Assembly: GCF_000786655.1 (NCBI RefSeq)
Contig: NZ_JROM01000021.1
Location: 1 to 64,000 of the forward strand
Origin: Kocuria marina
GTDB lineage: Bacteria > Actinomycetota > Actinomycetes > Actinomycetales > Micrococcaceae
DNA: 64,000 bases
Direction: 5' to 3'
The notes beneath the pieces were generated by a model. The model was not told where the DNA came from. It searched no databases and was given only the letters and a program-made list of their open reading frames with translations. Positions within the stretch are counted from its first letter, which is position 1. Each line of letters starts with the position of its first letter. The position numbers and the translations under genes were made by a program. Positions 33,427-43,354 of the stretch are shown in pieces.

Positions 33427-34200
33427 GTGAGCATTTCTTCCCCGAATCAGCAGGCGTCCGACCGACGCTCGCGCACGCTCACCCCTCGACAAGCACGGAT
33501 CCTCGGTGCCGTGCAGCGCTGCATCACCACGCGCGGCTACCCGCCGTCCATGCGTGAGATCGGTGACACCGTGGGTCTGGCGTCCCTGTCCAGCGTGACC
33601 CATCAACTCGGCCAGCTCGAGAAGTGGGGCTACCTGCGCCGGGATCCCCGCCGACCCCGGGCCATGGAGGTCCTGCGCCCGTTGAGCGCGGAGGAACTCG
33701 ACCGCCACCTGGGGCCGGCCGACGAGCCCGCAGGTTCCGTCGAGTCCCTGCCCACCCGCGACGCGGGCGCCGCGTCCCCCGCCGTGCACACCATGGGTGA
33801 TCTGCCCGCCGCCGATGACGACGACGCCATGGTCCCCGTACCGCTCGTGGGGCGCATCGCCGCCGGTGGCCCCATCACCGCCGAGCAATTGGTCGAGGAG
33901 GTCTACTCCCTACCGCGACAGTTCGTGGGTCACGGCCAGTTGTTCATGCTCAAGGTCTCCGGGGACTCCATGATCGACGCCGCCATCTGCGACGGCGACT
34001 GGGTCGTGGTGCGCCAACAGAACTCCGCTGAGAACGGGGACGTCGTAGCCGCCCTGCTGGACGACGAAGCGACCGTCAAGACCTTCCGCCAGCGCGACGG
34101 CCACACGTGGCTGTTGCCCCAGAACACTCGCTACGAACCCATCCTGGGTGATCACGCGACCGTGATGGGCAAGGTCGTCTCGGTCTTCCGCGCCCTGTAG
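33427..34200 (+). CDS. lexA: LexA repressor
   Basis: SOS-response repressor of 257 residues. The winged-helix domain ([16 protein letters not shown] ... [24 protein letters not shown]) is followed by a linker and the S24 peptidase domain. The self-cleavage bond is Ala146-Gly147 in GRIAAGGPI, with the catalytic Ser181 in KVSGDSM and Lys218 in EATVKTF. The start is a GTG after GAAAGGA; an in-frame upstream ATG has no ribosome site. It controls itself, the LysM gene and recA through boxes seen here. Confidence 0.96.
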   Translation: MSISSPNQQASDRRSRTLTPRQARILGAVQRCITTRGYPPSMREIGDTVGLASLSSVTHQLGQLEKWGYLRRDPRRPRAMEVLRPLSAEELDRHLGPADEPAGSVESLPTRDAGAASPAVHTMGDLPAADDDDAMVPVPLVGRIAAGGPITAEQLVEEVYSLPRQFVGHGQLFMLKVSGDSMIDAAICDGDWVVVRQQNSAENGDVVAALLDDEATVKTFRQRDGHTWLLPQNTRYEPILGDHATVMGKVVSVFRAL

Positions 34201-34439
34201 CTCGCACCTCGGGCGGTTCCGGGAACCGCGCGTCGCATTACACGTGACCGGACGGCCAGCACCGCCTCGGAACCACCCGTTCTCGCGCACCGGGCCACGG
34301 ACCCGCGCTCACAGGGCTGCGGACCCGTGCGCCGTAACCCCGCGCACGATTCGCGCATGATCCGGCGGGGAGCACGGAGGCGCTCAACGCGCGTGTCCCT
34401 GGACGGCACCTCGGACCTGAGCACAGCGGCGTCGAACGC

Positions 34440-36494
34440 TCAGGCGCGCGCCAATCGCTCCAACGCCCCGAGAACGGTCGAGCGGTCCGTGGTGGGCCAC
34501 AGCGGCGGGAGGGACCGGGCCAGGAAGGACCCGTAGCGCGCCGTGGCGAGCCGCGAGTCCAATACGGCGACGACGCCCTTGTCCCCGCTCGCGCGGATCA
34601 GTCGGCCCGCACCCTGGGCCAGGCGCACCGCGGCGTGGGTGGCCGAGACCGACATGAACCCGTTGCCGCCTGCCCGTTCGGCCGCGCGTGTGCGGGCGGT
34701 GCCCAGGGGATCGTCCGGGCGCGGGAACGGGATGCGATCGATGACGACCAACCGGCACGACTGCCCGGGCACGTCCACCCCCTGCCACAGGCTCATGGTC
34801 CCGAACAGGCTCGCTGAGGGATCGTCGGTGAACTCCTTGACCAGGGAAGGCAGGGAGGCGTCCCCCTGGCACAGGATGCGCAGCTCGGTGCGATCGCGCA
34901 GCGCCTCCGCCGCGTCCTCCGCGGCCCGGCGGGACGAGAACAGACCGAGCGCGCCGCCGCCCGAGGCCTCGAGCAGCCCGAGCAGTTCCTCGAGCTGTTC
35001 CTCCGAGACGCCACGGCCGGGTTTCGCGAGGTGCTTGGCCACGTAGAGGATGCCCTGGCGGCGATAGTCGAAGGGGCTGCCCACGTCCACGCCCCGCCAC
35101 GCGGGGGACCCCGGGCCCTGCAGGCCGAGAGCGCCGGCGGTGGATGAGAACGACGACCCCACGGCCAGGGTCGCCGAGGTCAGCACGACCGTGCGCCCGT
35201 CGAACAACCCCTCCCGCAGGGGCCCCGCGACGCTGAGCGGCGCGATGTTCAGAGTCGCCGGTTCCCCTTCGGACGCTCCCACGTAGCCTTCGGTGGGCGA
35301 CCAGCGGCCCACGCGGGAGATCCACAGGACGTCGTGGGCGGTGTCCGCCGACAGCATGCGCTCGGCGGTGTCCAGCAGCTCGGACAACCGTGAGCGGGCC
35401 GCATGGCGTGCCGCGTCTTCGCCCTTGGAATCGCCCTTGGTGTCGCTGAGCCCCGTGCGCGCGGCGTCCTGAACGCCACGGACCGCGTAGACCTGCTCCT
35501 CGGTGAAGCCTCGCGGCAACAGTCCGGACGGGTCGGGGTCGAAGGCCAGATCGAAGGCCTGGGCAGCCTTCTCGAGCGCATCGCTCGACGCCGCCGTGTG
35601 CTTGCGCACGGCCGTAGCCGCGGCTCGTACCGCGGCGGCGGAGATGGACGCGGTCACGGCACCCGTGACCCGGTCCCGCAGCTCGTGGGCCTCGTCCACG
35701 ATCACGACGTCGTGCTCGGGCAGGACCGCGAGCCCCTCGAACGCGTTGATCGCGAGCAGCGCGTGGTTGGTGATCACCATGTCCGCCTCGCCGGCCTCGG
35801 CCCGAGCGCGTTCGGCGAAGCACTCCTCCACGAGGGGGCACTTGCGTCCCAGGCATTCCTTGGCGGTCACGGAGACCTGCCGCCACGCGGCGTCCGTGAC
35901 GCCCGGTTGGACGTCATCCCGGTCCCCCGTCTCGGTGGTTTCGACCCATTCCCGCAACCGCAGTACCTGCTGGGCCAGGCCCCCGAGCGGGCGATCCGTG
36001 CCCCCTGCGGCGGGCCCCGAGCCGGGGACGTCAAACAGGGCGCCGTCGTCGTCCGGGTAGCCGCCCTCGACCTTGTGCAGGCACGCGTAGTTGGAGCGGC
36101 CCTTGAGCAGCGCGACGACGGGGCGATCGTCCAGTTCGTCCTCGAGCGCATCGAGTAAGCGGGGGACGTCCCGGCCCGTGATCTGGGACTGCAGGGCCAG
36201 CGTGGCCGTGGCCACGACCACGGGCTTGTCCGCGGTGCGGGCGTGGCGCAGGGCGGGGACGAGGTACGCGAGTGACTTACCCGTACCGGTCCCTGCCTGG
36301 ACCAACAGATGCCGGCCGGTCTCGAGGGCCTCGGCGACCTTGGCCGCCATGAACCGCTGCCCCTCCCGTCGCTGCCCGCCCAGCGCGGTCACGGCGGAGT
36401 CGAGGAGCTCGAGCGTGTCCACCGCGCCGGGCAGCGTTTCGGGTCGGACGTCCGAGAGGTCGTGCCCCGCTTCGTCGACGAACGATGCGCTCAT
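34440..36494 (-). CDS. dinG: DinG-like ATP-dependent DNA helicase
   Basis: A 684-residue superfamily 2 helicase of the XPD/DinG type. Walker A QAGTGTGKS is at residues 66-74, the DEAH box at 267-270, and four cysteines at 138, 214, 219 and 225 fit a 4Fe-4S cluster. Helicase motifs IV-VI (LFSSRRAAEDAA, SLWQGVDVPG, QGAGRLIRASGDKG) are in the C-terminal half. It would unwind damaged or R-loop DNA. Its ATG overlaps the hflX stop by four bases. It converges on lexA across 239 bases that contain only a weak GCGGTTC/GAACCGC hairpin. Confidence 0.93.
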   Translation of the reverse strand: MSASFVDEAGHDLSDVRPETLPGAVDTLELLDSAVTALGGQRREGQRFMAAKVAEALETGRHLLVQAGTGTGKSLAYLVPALRHARTADKPVVVATATLALQSQITGRDVPRLLDALEDELDDRPVVALLKGRSNYACLHKVEGGYPDDDGALFDVPGSGPAAGGTDRPLGGLAQQVLRLREWVETTETGDRDDVQPGVTDAAWRQVSVTAKECLGRKCPLVEECFAERARAEAGEADMVITNHALLAINAFEGLAVLPEHDVVIVDEAHELRDRVTGAVTASISAAAVRAAATAVRKHTAASSDALEKAAQAFDLAFDPDPSGLLPRGFTEEQVYAVRGVQDAARTGLSDTKGDSKGEDAARHAARSRLSELLDTAERMLSADTAHDVLWISRVGRWSPTEGYVGASEGEPATLNIAPLSVAGPLREGLFDGRTVVLTSATLAVGSSFSSTAGALGLQGPGSPAWRGVDVGSPFDYRRQGILYVAKHLAKPGRGVSEEQLEELLGLLEASGGGALGLFSSRRAAEDAAEALRDRTELRILCQGDASLPSLVKEFTDDPSASLFGTMSLWQGVDVPGQSCRLVVIDRIPFPRPDDPLGTARTRAAERAGGNGFMSVSATHAAVRLAQGAGRLIRASGDKGVVAVLDSRLATARYGSFLARSLPPLWPTTDRSTVLGALERLARA

Positions 36495-38194
36495 GCTCCG
36501 GCGGGATCCTCCGCGGTGGACGCGGCAGCCGGGCTCCCGGGCTCCGGCACCCGGTAGGGCTCGAGTTCACCCACGAGTTCCTTCCGAACGCGCACGCGCA
36601 ACCGGGTGCCCTCGGGAGTGTGTTCCGTGCGCAGGATCTCGGCGTCCTGAGCGTGCAGCCGGGAGACCACCTCGCCGTGGACGTAGGGCACGAGCAGTTC
36701 CATGTCGTGGTCGGGGCGCGGGATGGCGGAGGAGATCAACCGCTGCAGTTCCTCGATGCCCTCCCCCGTGCGCGCCGACACGGCCACCGACGGGTGCTCG
36801 TGGTTGCGCAGCCGACCGAGCACCACGGGATCCGCGATGTCGGCCTTGTTCAGGGCCACGATCTCCGGGATGTCATTGGCCCCGACGTCCGTGAGGACGT
36901 CCCGCACGGCCTTGAGCTGACCCTCCGGATCCGGGTGGGAGGCATCCACCACGTGCACGATGACGTCCGCGTCCGCGACTTCTTCCAAGGTGGAGCGGAA
37001 CGCCTCGACCAACTGCGTGGGCAGCGAGCGCACGAAGCCCACGGTGTCCGCGAGCGTGTAGCCGATCCCGTCCGGGGTCTCGGCCTTGCGCACCGTGGGG
37101 TCGAGCGTGGCGAACAGCGCGTTCTCCACGAGGACCCCGGCATCCGTGAGCCGGTTGAGCAGGGACGACTTGCCCGCGTTGGTGTACCCCGCGATCGCGA
37201 CCGAGGGCACGGAGTGACGCTTGCGATTGAGTCGCTTGGTCTCACGCGCCGGCTTCATGGCCGCGATCTCCCGACGCAACTTGGCCATGCGCTGGCGGAT
37301 CCGGCGCCGGTCCAGTTCGATCTTGGTCTCACCGGGACCACGGCTACCGATGCCCTCACCGGACGCCGCGCGACCACCGGCCTGCCGGGACAGCGACTCG
37401 CCCCAACCACGCAGACGCGGGAGCATGTACTCGAGCTGGGCCAGCTCCACCTGCGCCTTGCCCTCCTTGGACTTGGCGTGCTGGGCGAAGATGTCCAGGA
37501 TGAGGCCCGTGCGGTCGATGACCTTGACCTTGACGACGTCCTCGAGGGCACGACGCTGCGACGGCGCGAGCTCCGCGTCCACGATGACGGTGTCCGCACC
37601 GGTCGCGGCCACCACGTCCTTGAGTTCCAGGGCTTTGCCCGAGCCGAGGTACGTGCCGGGGTCCGGGGTCACGCGCCGCTGCAGCAGACCGTCCATGACT
37701 TCGGAACCGGCGGTCTCCGCGAGCGCCGCGAGCTCACGCAGCGAGTTCTCCGCGTCGGCCAAGGTTCCGCTCGAGAACAGACCCGCCAGGACCACGCGCT
37801 CGAGCCGCAGCTGCCGGTACTCGACCTCGGTGACGTCCTCGAGCTCGGTGGACAGTCCCGCGACACGGCGCAGCGCGTGACGTTCGGCGAGGTCCTGCTG
37901 ATCGCCGTCGGATTCGACGTGGACGTGGTCCTCGTCCGCGAGCTCACGGGCGCGGCCCAGGTGATCGTGTCCGCCACCCGTGGCGTACGACGCCGCGTGG
38001 TCGCGGGCGCCGTGGACGTCCCGTTCGTCGTCGAGGACGTCCTGATCGGCGTCGTGGACGTGGGTCGGTTCGGAGCGTGTGCGCGCACGGGCCAGGACGC
38101 GCGAGACGACGTCCTCCAGTTCCGGTCCGGTCAGTTCCGCGGAGTGCCCGGGCTGCTTCGGAGCGGGATTCTGGTGCTGGTGAGATTGCGTCAT
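36491..38194 (-). CDS. hflX: ribosome-associated GTPase HflX
   Basis: A 567-residue GTPase that binds the 50S subunit and rescues stalled ribosomes. The HflX N-domain (TYLGSGKALELKDVV, LAQLEYMLPRLRGWG, GSRGPGETKIELDRR) precedes the G domain with GYTNAGKS at 336-343, DTVGFVRSLP and NKAD. The first 110 residues are an extra low-complexity segment rich in His, Asp and Glu. The ATG follows AAGGAAAT; a TAGACT -10 lies 35 bases upstream. It is coupled to dinG by a four-base overlap. Confidence 0.95.
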   Translation of the reverse strand: MTQSHQHQNPAPKQPGHSAELTGPELEDVVSRVLARARTRSEPTHVHDADQDVLDDERDVHGARDHAASYATGGGHDHLGRARELADEDHVHVESDGDQQDLAERHALRRVAGLSTELEDVTEVEYRQLRLERVVLAGLFSSGTLADAENSLRELAALAETAGSEVMDGLLQRRVTPDPGTYLGSGKALELKDVVAATGADTVIVDAELAPSQRRALEDVVKVKVIDRTGLILDIFAQHAKSKEGKAQVELAQLEYMLPRLRGWGESLSRQAGGRAASGEGIGSRGPGETKIELDRRRIRQRMAKLRREIAAMKPARETKRLNRKRHSVPSVAIAGYTNAGKSSLLNRLTDAGVLVENALFATLDPTVRKAETPDGIGYTLADTVGFVRSLPTQLVEAFRSTLEEVADADVIVHVVDASHPDPEGQLKAVRDVLTDVGANDIPEIVALNKADIADPVVLGRLRNHEHPSVAVSARTGEGIEELQRLISSAIPRPDHDMELLVPYVHGEVVSRLHAQDAEILRTEHTPEGTRLRVRVRKELVGELEPYRVPEPGSPAAASTAEDPAGA

Positions 38195-38280
38195 ATTTCC
38201 TTGATCTGTGGCTGGAGACGGTTGACCAAGTCTAGCGCCGGGCACCGACACGACGGGCGGTGGCACTAGCATGTGGAGCC

Positions 38281-38898
38281 ATGGCCCCCGAGAACCCCGC
38301 GCAGCATTATTTCGTGTCCGACCCGTCCGTCGCCGAGAAACCGCGGCGGATCACGGTGGAGCTGCGGGGACGCACCGTGGACGTGGGGACGGCCGCGGGG
38401 GTCTTCTCCCCCTCGGACCTGGACAAGGGAACCGCCGCGCTGCTGCGCAACGTGCCCGATCCGCACGGGCAGAACCTGCTCGACATCGGGTGCGGGTGGG
38501 GGCCGATCACCCTGGCCCTCGCGCTCGCCGCACCGAGTGCCACGGTCACCGCGGTGGACGTCAACGAACGCAGCCTGCGCCTGACGGCGGCGAATGCGCG
38601 GGAGCTGGGACTCACGGGCGTGGAGACCCATCGGCCCGAGGACGTGCCCGCGGATCGCACGTTCGACACCATCTGGTCCAACCCGCCGATCCGCGTGGGG
38701 AAGCAGGAACTGCACGACATCCTCATGCTGTGGCTTCCCCGCCTCGCGCCCGGTGGCACGGCGTGGCTCGTGGTGCAGAAGAACCTGGGCGGGGACTCCC
38801 TGCAGCGCTGGCTCGCGGACACCCTGGGTGAGGGGTACCGCGTGGAGCGGGCCGCAACCGACAAGGGCTTCCGCATCATCACGGTGCAGCGCGACTGA
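38281..38898 (+). CDS. class I SAM-dependent methyltransferase, RsmC-like
   Basis: A 205-residue methyltransferase equivalent to the C-terminal half of RsmC, with motif I LLDIGCGWGPITLALA, the acidic VTAVDVNERSLRL and motif IV SNPPIRVGK typical of guanine-N2 rRNA methylation. It probably modifies a guanine in 16S rRNA, but the exact target is inferred. It is divergent from hflX and convergent with dapF; about 200 bases after its stop contain no gene. Confidence 0.85.
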   Translation: MAPENPAQHYFVSDPSVAEKPRRITVELRGRTVDVGTAAGVFSPSDLDKGTAALLRNVPDPHGQNLLDIGCGWGPITLALALAAPSATVTAVDVNERSLRLTAANARELGLTGVETHRPEDVPADRTFDTIWSNPPIRVGKQELHDILMLWLPRLAPGGTAWLVVQKNLGGDSLQRWLADTLGEGYRVERAATDKGFRIITVQRD

Positions 38899-39106
38899 GG
38901 CGCGCGGAGTCACGCGTGCCGGGCCGGGAACCGGGGTCGCGTGTACTGCGTTGGTAGCCACGCTCCCGGGCGTCGGGTCGGGAACAGGAGCCAGGGGTGT
39001 CGCGCTGGGAGCCGGCGCGCCGCGTCGTCGTCCGACGGCGCCTGCAGTAAGGCCGCGCGGCGAGTCCCTCCCGGCTCAGCCCACCACCGGGACGAACGCG
39101 ACCAAC

Positions 39107-40051
39107 TCAGACGAGCTCGGCCGTGGCGACCACGCGCACCGGACCCGCGAGGACCACGTGCTCGGTGCCGTCCGGAGCGGGTACGAACGTCACGGACAGC
39201 ACGCCCCCGGGGACCCGCACGAACCAGCGGTCCGGGGAGTCGGGGCCGCCCCAGAACCGGGTGGCCGCAGCGGCCGCGCACGCGCCGGTGCCGCACGAGT
39301 GCGTCTCGCCCACACCTCGCTCGTGGACGCGCATCTCGAGGCGACCGAGTTCGGAATCGCCGTCGTCCGAGGGCACCACGAACTCCACGTTGGTCCCCTC
39401 GGGCGGGGTGGGTTCCACGACGGGCGCGGTGTGCAGGTCCAGCCCGTCCAATTTCTCACCCTCGGACAGGGCCACGACCGTGTGGGGATTGCCCATGCTG
39501 ATGGACACCCCCGGGCGCGGGACCGTGAGCCCCTCCGCGTTCACGATGCAGTCGGAACCGCGCTCGCGAGCGGCGTCCCCGTCCTCGAAGCTCCACGGGC
39601 CCATGTCCACGGCGTAGCCGTCGGACGTGCGCGCCACGGTGCGGATCCCCGCGCGCGTGCCGATGCGCAGTTGGGAACCGCGCGGGAGGCTCACGAGGCC
39701 CTCACGCACGAGGTGGTCCACGAACACCCGCACCCCGTTACCGCACATCTGCGCCACGGAACCATCCCCGTTGCGGTAGTCCATGAACCACTCGACGTCC
39801 GGGTGCGCTACGGCGAGGTCGCCGGCATCGGCCACGTGTTCGGTGCGCACGGCGCGGATCAGGCCGTCACCGCCCAGTCCGAGGTGCCGGTCGCACACCG
39901 CCGCGACCGTGTCCGGTGAGACGTCCAGGGTTCCGTCCCGGTCCGTGAAGACCACGAAGTCGTTGCCCGTGCCGTGCGCCTTGGTCACGCGCACGCCCGC
40001 CAGTTCCTGCCAGTTCACGCTGCCTACCGTCCCCTCGGTCGTGTCAGTCAT
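39107..40051 (-). CDS. dapF: diaminopimelate epimerase
   Basis: Interconverts LL- and meso-diaminopimelate for lysine and peptidoglycan synthesis. The two catalytic cysteines are seen at residue 102 (MCGNGVRVF) and 253 (HSCGTGACAAA), and the N-terminal KAHGTGNDFV is diagnostic. The start at MTDTTEG gives 314 residues; an ATG four codons earlier is also possible. It follows miaA by a few bases. Confidence 0.95.
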   Translation of the reverse strand: MTDTTEGTVGSVNWQELAGVRVTKAHGTGNDFVVFTDRDGTLDVSPDTVAAVCDRHLGLGGDGLIRAVRTEHVADAGDLAVAHPDVEWFMDYRNGDGSVAQMCGNGVRVFVDHLVREGLVSLPRGSQLRIGTRAGIRTVARTSDGYAVDMGPWSFEDGDAARERGSDCIVNAEGLTVPRPGVSISMGNPHTVVALSEGEKLDGLDLHTAPVVEPTPPEGTNVEFVVPSDDGDSELGRLEMRVHERGVGETHSCGTGACAAAAATRFWGGPDSPDRWFVRVPGGVLSVTFVPAPDGTEHVVLAGPVRVVATAELV

Positions 40052-40985
40052 CGCCGCCATCATACTGAGCCCGTACGACGTCCATCGCCCGCTCCGTCAG
40101 CGCGGACGGTCCCGCGGGGTCGTCCGCGCGCAACCAGTGCACGCGAGGATCCGCCCGGAACCACGTGCGCTGGCGCTTCACGAACCTGCGGGTGGCGGTC
40201 ACGGTCTCGTCCCGGGCGCGCTCGAGTGTACTGGTGCCGTCGAGCACCGCGAGCAGCTGGGGGTAGCCCAGGGCCTTGCCCGCGGTGGGACTTTCGCGCA
40301 GCCCCCGGGCCTCGAGCGTCCGTACCTCGTCCAGCCAACCCCGCTCGAGCATGGTGTCCACGCGGCGGGCCACCCGCTCGTTGAGTACATCCCGCTCCAT
40401 GGCGAGACCGATCTGCACCGTGGGCCGCACGTACCGGCGCTCGGGCATGAACGATGTGAAGGGCCGTCCGGTCAGCCGATGCACCTCGAGCGCGCGGACC
40501 AGTCTGCGGTCGTCCTTGACCGTGGCCGCCGACTCCGGGTCCACGTCCGCGAGACGCTGCAGCATGCGGGCGCGCCCGTGCTCGTGCAGTTCGGCTTCGA
40601 TCCGCGCTCTCAGCTGCGGATCGGTTCCGGGGAATTCGATGTCGTCGAGCACCGCGCGCACGTACAGGCCCGATCCGCCCACGAGGACGGGCACATTGCC
40701 GCGCTCTTCGATCTCCGTGATGACGGTGCGGGCGCGGGTCTGGAACGCCGCGACCGACGCTTCCTCGTGCAGGTCCAGGATGTCGAGCAGGTGGTGCGGT
40801 ACTCCCCCGCGTTCCTCCCGGGTCAGCTTGGCGGTCCCGATGTCCATGCCCCGGTAGAACTGCAGGGCGTCCGCGTTGACGATCTCCCCGCCCATGCGCC
40901 GCGCGATCGCGATCCCGAGGTCCGACTTCCCGGTCCCCGTGGGTCCCACGACGGCCACGACCGGGCGCTGCGTCCCCAGGGTCAT
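40044..40985 (-). CDS. miaA: tRNA dimethylallyltransferase
   Basis: Adds the isopentenyl group to A37 of tRNAs reading UNN codons. It has the P-loop VVGPTGTGKSDL near residue 15, the NADALQFYRGMDIGTAK block, a GGSGLYVRA segment and an RRFVKRQRTWFR C-terminal motif. The 313-residue length is normal. It is followed by dapF and preceded by miaB at 7 bases, so the two enzymes of the same modification pathway are coexpressed. Confidence 0.95.
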   Translation of the reverse strand: MTLGTQRPVVAVVGPTGTGKSDLGIAIARRMGGEIVNADALQFYRGMDIGTAKLTREERGGVPHHLLDILDLHEEASVAAFQTRARTVITEIEERGNVPVLVGGSGLYVRAVLDDIEFPGTDPQLRARIEAELHEHGRARMLQRLADVDPESAATVKDDRRLVRALEVHRLTGRPFTSFMPERRYVRPTVQIGLAMERDVLNERVARRVDTMLERGWLDEVRTLEARGLRESPTAGKALGYPQLLAVLDGTSTLERARDETVTATRRFVKRQRTWFRADPRVHWLRADDPAGPSALTERAMDVVRAQYDGGDD

Positions 40986-40992
40986 ACCGCGC

Positions 40993-42507
40993 TCAGGGCT
41001 TCCGCAGCGACGGCATGCCCAGCCCCACGGCGGCGGGTTTGCCCGACGACGACGGCGCTGCGCACGATTCCGCCTGGGCGGCCTCCCACGCGTCCCCGCC
41101 GCGGGAGCGCCGCACACTGTACTCGCCCGCGTCCCGCGGGTCCGCGAGCAGGTGATACGTGGCGGCCCCGGTGACCGGAACCGTGACGAAGTCACCCGGA
41201 CGCGGCTGTTCGGCCCCGTCCGGGACGCTGAAGTGCACGAGCCGCTGGTCCGGACCACGCCCGCTGAGTCGATGAGTGGCTTCGGACTTGCGTCCCGACT
41301 GGGCGCTGACCAGGACCTCCGTGCGCGTGCCCACGAGCTCGCGGTTCAACTCCGCGCTGATCCGGTCCTGCAGGGCGGTCAACCGTTCGAAGCGTTCCTG
41401 CACCACGGGGGCCGGGACCTGGTTCGCCATCTCCCCGGCGGGAGTGCCCGGGCGCACCGAGTACTGGAACGTGAACGCGGAGGAGAACCGGGAGGCCTCC
41501 ACGACGTCCAGGGTGTCCTGGAAGTCCTGTTCCGTCTCGCCTGGGAAGCCCACGATGATGTCGGTGGTGATCGCGGCGCGCGGGATCCGCTCGCGCACCC
41601 GATCCAGGATGCCCAGGAACTTCTTGGACCGGTACGAGCGCCGCATGTCCTTGAGGATTTGATCCGAGCCGGATTGCAGGGGCATGTGCAACTGCGGCAT
41701 CACGTTGGGGGTCTCCGCCATGGCATCGATCACGTCGTCCGTGAAGGCCGCGGGGTGCGGACTCGTGAAACGCACCCGCTCCAACCCCTGGATGTCACCG
41801 CACGCGCGCAGCAGCTTGGCGAACGCGCCGCGGTCACCGAACTCCACGCCGTACGAGTTCACGTTCTGGCCCAGCAGGGTCACTTCCACCGCGCCCGAGT
41901 CCACGAGCGCCTGGACCTCGGCGAGGATGTCCCCGGGGCGACGGTCCTTCTCCTTGCCGCGCAGCTGGGGGACGATGCAGAACGTGCACGTGTTGTTGCA
42001 ACCCACCGAGATGGACACCCACCCCGCGTAGGCCTGTTCCCGCTTGGTGGGCAGTGCAGAGGGGAACGTCTCGAGGGCTTCCAGGATCTCCACCTGGGCC
42101 TGCTCGTTGTGCCGGGCCCGTTCCAGCAGGACCGGGAGGGACCCGATGTTGTGGGTCCCGAAGACCACGTCCACCCACGGGGCCTTGTCGACGATGGTGG
42201 CGCGGTCCTTCTGGGCGAGGCAGCCGCCCACCGCGATCTGCAACCGTTCGTTGCGCCGCTTGACGGGGGCCAGCTGACCCAGCTGACCGTACAGCTTGTT
42301 GTCCGCGTTCTCCCGGACGGCACACGTGTTGAACACGACCAGGTCCGGGTCCCGGTTCACCGCGGGGACGTATCCGGCGCTTTCGAGCAGCCCCGTGATG
42401 CGCTCGGAATCATGGGCGTTCATCTGGCACCCGAGGGTGCGCACCTCGTAGGCGGGCGCGTCGGTGACGATCACGGGTTCCTGCACGGCATGGGGCATCT
42501 GAGTCAC
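40993..42507 (-). CDS. miaB: tRNA-2-methylthio-N6-dimethylallyladenosine synthase
   Basis: Radical-SAM methylthiotransferase acting after MiaA. The 504-residue protein has cluster-binding Cys27, Cys62 and Cys96 in the N-terminal domain, the radical-SAM Cys170, Cys174 and Cys177 in [14 protein letters not shown], and a C-terminal TRAM domain (residues about 375-445). The last 45 residues are a variable extension. It lies 65 bases after recX. Confidence 0.96.
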   Translation of the reverse strand: MTQMPHAVQEPVIVTDAPAYEVRTLGCQMNAHDSERITGLLESAGYVPAVNRDPDLVVFNTCAVRENADNKLYGQLGQLAPVKRRNERLQIAVGGCLAQKDRATIVDKAPWVDVVFGTHNIGSLPVLLERARHNEQAQVEILEALETFPSALPTKREQAYAGWVSISVGCNNTCTFCIVPQLRGKEKDRRPGDILAEVQALVDSGAVEVTLLGQNVNSYGVEFGDRGAFAKLLRACGDIQGLERVRFTSPHPAAFTDDVIDAMAETPNVMPQLHMPLQSGSDQILKDMRRSYRSKKFLGILDRVRERIPRAAITTDIIVGFPGETEQDFQDTLDVVEASRFSSAFTFQYSVRPGTPAGEMANQVPAPVVQERFERLTALQDRISAELNRELVGTRTEVLVSAQSGRKSEATHRLSGRGPDQRLVHFSVPDGAEQPRPGDFVTVPVTGAATYHLLADPRDAGEYSVRRSRGGDAWEAAQAESCAAPSSSGKPAAVGLGMPSLRKP

Positions 42508-42572
42508 CTCACCATTTTAGGGACGGGGTCAAATTGCTCGAACTCGGCCGTCCACGGCCGCAGGGACACCGA

Positions 42573-43337
42573 TCAGGGCGTGTCCCACACGTGGGCGCCG
42601 TCCGGATCCGGCCGATCGCGCCCGCCCAGTGTGGACCCGCCCGCGGCGTACTCATCTCCCGAGAACCCGTCTCCCGGGAACCCGTCTGCGGAGAACTCGT
42701 CACCGGCGACCTCGTCACCCGCGGACTCCTCCGATGCGAACTCCTCCGCCGAGGACTCCAACGCGCCCAGTTCCTCCTTGACCACGGCGAAGGCGAGCCC
42801 CGGAGGATACCCCTTGCGTCCGAGCATGCTCACGAGCCTGCGGGTCAGCCGGTCGCGTTCCTTGCGGTCCGACGGGTCCACGGAGGTGGGCAACTTCTTG
42901 CGCACGAGGACGTGGGCGTCCCGCAGTTCGTCGTCGTCGGAGCGCTGCTCGAGGGCCTCGCCCGCGATCTCACCCGTGATCCCGCGCTGCGCGAGCTCCC
43001 GGCGCAGAGCCGAGCGGGACAACCGGCGGGTCTCGGCGCGGGACCTGACGAACATCCCGGCGTAAGCCCGGTCGTCCACGAGGTTCACTTCCTCGAACCG
43101 GTCGAGCATCTCCCGGGCGACGTCCTCGGGGACGTTGCGGTCCGCGAGTTTGTCCTCGAGCTGGCGCCGCGATTTGGCCGAGGCGCTCAACTGGCGCAGG
43201 ACGATCGCGCGGGCGACCTCGCGGGGATCGGCCTCCGCCTCTTCCGATGACTCCGCGGACGCGGTCGGCGCCGCCGGGCCCCGATGGGAATCGGAGGCCC
43301 GGCGGCGCCGGGAACCATAACGTTCGGACTCAGTCAT
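42573..43337 (-). CDS. recX: regulatory protein RecX with repetitive acidic tail
   Basis: Modulator of RecA filament activity. The helical RecX core spans about residues 38-190 (VLRQLSASAKSRRQLEDKL, LVDDRAYAGMFVRSRAE, LRRELAQRGITGEIAGEAL). Beyond it lies a 60-residue acidic tail that contains seven tandem pentapeptides of the pattern (D/E)-(E/G)-(F/Y/V/S)-x-(G/A/S) at residues 198-232. The first 35 residues are also low complexity. It starts 17 bases after recA, and some recX expression will come from recA read-through. Confidence 0.92.
   Translation of the reverse strand: MTESERYGSRRRRASDSHRGPAAPTASAESSEEAEADPREVARAIVLRQLSASAKSRRQLEDKLADRNVPEDVAREMLDRFEEVNLVDDRAYAGMFVRSRAETRRLSRSALRRELAQRGITGEIAGEALEQRSDDDELRDAHVLVRKKLPTSVDPSDRKERDRLTRRLVSMLGRKGYPPGLAFAVVKEELGALESSAEEFASEESAGDEVAGDEFSADGFPGDGFSGDEYAAGGSTLGGRDRPDPDGAHVWDTP
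42642..42746 (-). repeat. seven 15-bp tandem repeats in the 3' part of recX
   Basis: Seven in-frame 15-base units encode EEFAS, EESAG, DEVAG, DEFSA, DGFPG, DGFSG and DEYAA. On the plus strand the units resemble GAGAACCCGTCTCCC and drift from one another. Length change by slippage would keep the reading frame. Confidence 0.8.
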
Positions 43338-43354
43338 GAACGGGCAGCGTCAGC

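Noticed and set aside
38899-39106. Small gene between the RsmC-like methyltransferase and dapF
   Set aside because: The open frames there are short, without ribosome sites or coding character; the segment holds only imperfect GC-rich inverted repeats.
42642-42746. 15-bp repeats as a CRISPR array
   Set aside because: Repeats are contiguous with no spacers, in frame within recX, and no cas genes are present.
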